5,742 bases of DNA from an uncultured Bacilli bacterium. Lineage in GTDB: Bacteria > Bacillota_I > Bacilli_A > RF39 > UBA660. Shown one piece after another: positions 5,118 through 5,742 of this stretch. The translations under genes were made by a program, and so were the position numbers. The notes under the pieces were generated by a model. That model was given only the letters and a program-made list of their open reading frames with translations, ran no database searches and was not told the DNA's origin. Position 1 is the first letter of the stretch; every line of letters begins with the position of its first letter. The stretch lies in NCBI GenBank assembly GCA_947632415.1, contig CANRPB010000083.1:1-5742 (forward strand), written 5' to 3'.

Positions 5118-5597
5118 TTATAATAAGTCTTTTAGTTTTTCTAATTCAGGATTTACATTGTTGATTTCTTTTTCAGTCACAAATTGCCAACCTTCTCCTT
5201 TTAGTTTTTCTGGTTTGGCATTGGGACTAACGACTTTCATGGGAATTTCCATTAATATATTTTCCCATATTATTGGTAAAATATCAATAGTATTTTCTAT
5301 TTTTTTGTTATTTTTTGTTTCTTCTAGGATGTTTTCTAGTTTGTCGTCTATTTCTGTTTCGAATTTGTAGTCGACTGGTTCTAATGTTATTGCACATGGT
5401 AGAATAAAGGTTCCTGTTATTTTTAGGTATATTATTATGTCGTTCATACTATCTTTTGTTAGTTCACCAGTTACATGTACGTTTTTTATGTCTATTAAGT
5501 CAGTATTTTCTAGAAGTTTTTTTTCGAAGTTGATTTGTTCGTCTATTATAATGTTTTTATCAATGTTGTTTTTTAGTTTAATTAAATCTATTTTCAT
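5118..5597 (-). CDS. DUF177 / YceD family protein, L32 operon partner
   Basis: This 159-aa protein belongs to the family encoded just upstream of rpmF in many bacteria (YceD in E. coli, YlbN in Bacillus). The family is linked to large-subunit rRNA accumulation in some bacteria and plants, but its mechanism is not settled. Visible marks are VTGELTKDS (42-50), the core TGTFILPCAITLEPV (61-75), an acidic middle (DDKLENILEETK), IDILPIIWENILMEIPMKVVS (104-124) and the tail GEGWQFVTEKE followed by NPELEKLKDLL. The C-terminal cysteine cluster found in some homologues is absent; C68 in the LPC motif is the only cysteine. The start at 5597 has GGTGGTGA 3-4 nt upstream and a good promoter behind it, making this the first gene of the operon. 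Family call is confident from sequence and position. Confidence 0.88.
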   Translation of the reverse strand: MKIDLIKLKNNIDKNIIIDEQINFEKKLLENTDLIDIKNVHVTGELTKDSMNDIIIYLKITGTFILPCAITLEPVDYKFETEIDDKLENILEETKNNKKIENTIDILPIIWENILMEIPMKVVSPNAKPEKLKGEGWQFVTEKEINNVNPELEKLKDLL

Positions 5598-5618
5598 ATT
5601 TCACCACCAAGCAAATTA

Positions 5619-5647
5619 ATTATACAGATTTTTTTTTATAAAATCAA
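5619..5647 (-). promoter_or_regulatory. Promoter of the DUF177-rpmF operon
   Basis: On the minus strand TTGATT (5647-5642), a 17-nt spacer and a perfect TATAAT (5624-5619) form a sigma-A-like promoter. The start would fall near 5612, leaving a leader of about 15 nt that is little more than the GGTGGTGA ribosome site. No room remains for an L32 or L20-type leader structure. Confidence 0.7.
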
Positions 5648-5742
5648 CTATACATTTTAAAAATTTAGTTACTATTCACAGCCAATTATGATATAAATTT
5701 TAATTTACGACAAAATAATGGTGAAAATTAATTTTTTTCATC
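5648..5742. other. AT-rich right edge, no gene supported
   Basis: No open frame with a ribosome site starts here. On the minus strand one frame runs from the edge to a TAA at 5702-5700 (its last 13 codons begin ATG at 5741), and another stops after four codons. Either could be the tail of a gene lying beyond the window, but nothing identifies it. No convincing terminator is seen between that stop and the DUF177 promoter. Confidence 0.3.

Noticed and set aside
5101..5619. Plus-strand frames opposite DUF177
   Set aside because: They are antisense to a gene supported by family motifs, promoter and operon position.
5718..5742. Possible gene start ATG 5718 on the plus strand running to the edge
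   Set aside because: Only eight codons are visible and there is no Shine-Dalgarno before it.
1..5742. CRISPR array, tRNA, riboswitch or insertion-sequence ends
   Set aside because: No regularly spaced direct repeats, no cloverleaf with a TTCGA-type T-loop, no long structured leader and no terminal repeats were seen by eye.

Overview
This window comes from a low-GC bacterium of the Firmicutes/Bacilli type, possibly one of the uncultured gut lineages related to RF39/Mycoplasmatota. The evidence is an A+T-rich sequence (G+C roughly 30% by eye), GGTGA-type Shine-Dalgarno sites about 4 nt before nearly every start, sigma-A-like promoters, and the yceD(DUF177)-rpmF pair. TGA is used as a stop (end of the EIIB-like gene), so the mycoplasma TGA=Trp code does not apply. 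The placement is an inference from gene content and style; no taxonomic marker was searched.

Layout, left to right. 1-374 (minus): the N-terminal 124 codons of a PD-(D/E)XK nuclease family transposase (Rpn/PF12784-like), cut by the window edge, with its own extended -10 promoter and a 16-bp palindrome over the -35. 569-1780 (minus): a polytopic membrane sensor histidine kinase with no response regulator beside it. 1872-2186 (minus): a 104-aa membrane-anchored glucose-type PTS EIIB domain lacking the phosphorylatable cysteine. 2285-3412 (plus): a RodA-like SEDS peptidoglycan glycosyltransferase, transcribed divergently from the EIIB gene. 3427-4791 (minus): a membrane-anchored family 3 glycosidase (NagZ-like) with an extra N-terminal beta-rich domain. 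4911-5102 and 5118-5597 (minus): ribosomal protein L32 and its usual upstream partner DUF177/YceD, as a two-gene operon. 5648-5742 has no supportable gene.

The transcription map can be read closely. Terminators follow the kinase, the EIIB-like gene and rpmF, and one bidirectional hairpin serves both the rodA-like and glycosidase genes. Most of the window is therefore single-gene units plus the yceD-rpmF operon. Several -10 boxes sit only 15-21 nt from the start codon, implying very short leaders.

The middle of the window has a cell-envelope flavour: SEDS synthase, cell-wall glycosidase, membrane kinase and a silent membrane-tethered PTS domain. A functional link between them is a hypothesis. 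The most unusual points are the cysteine-less tethered EIIB protein, the recurrent short-leader promoter layout, a three-armed repeat at the EIIB/kinase junction, and a reversal of strand composition where the transposase-like gene begins.
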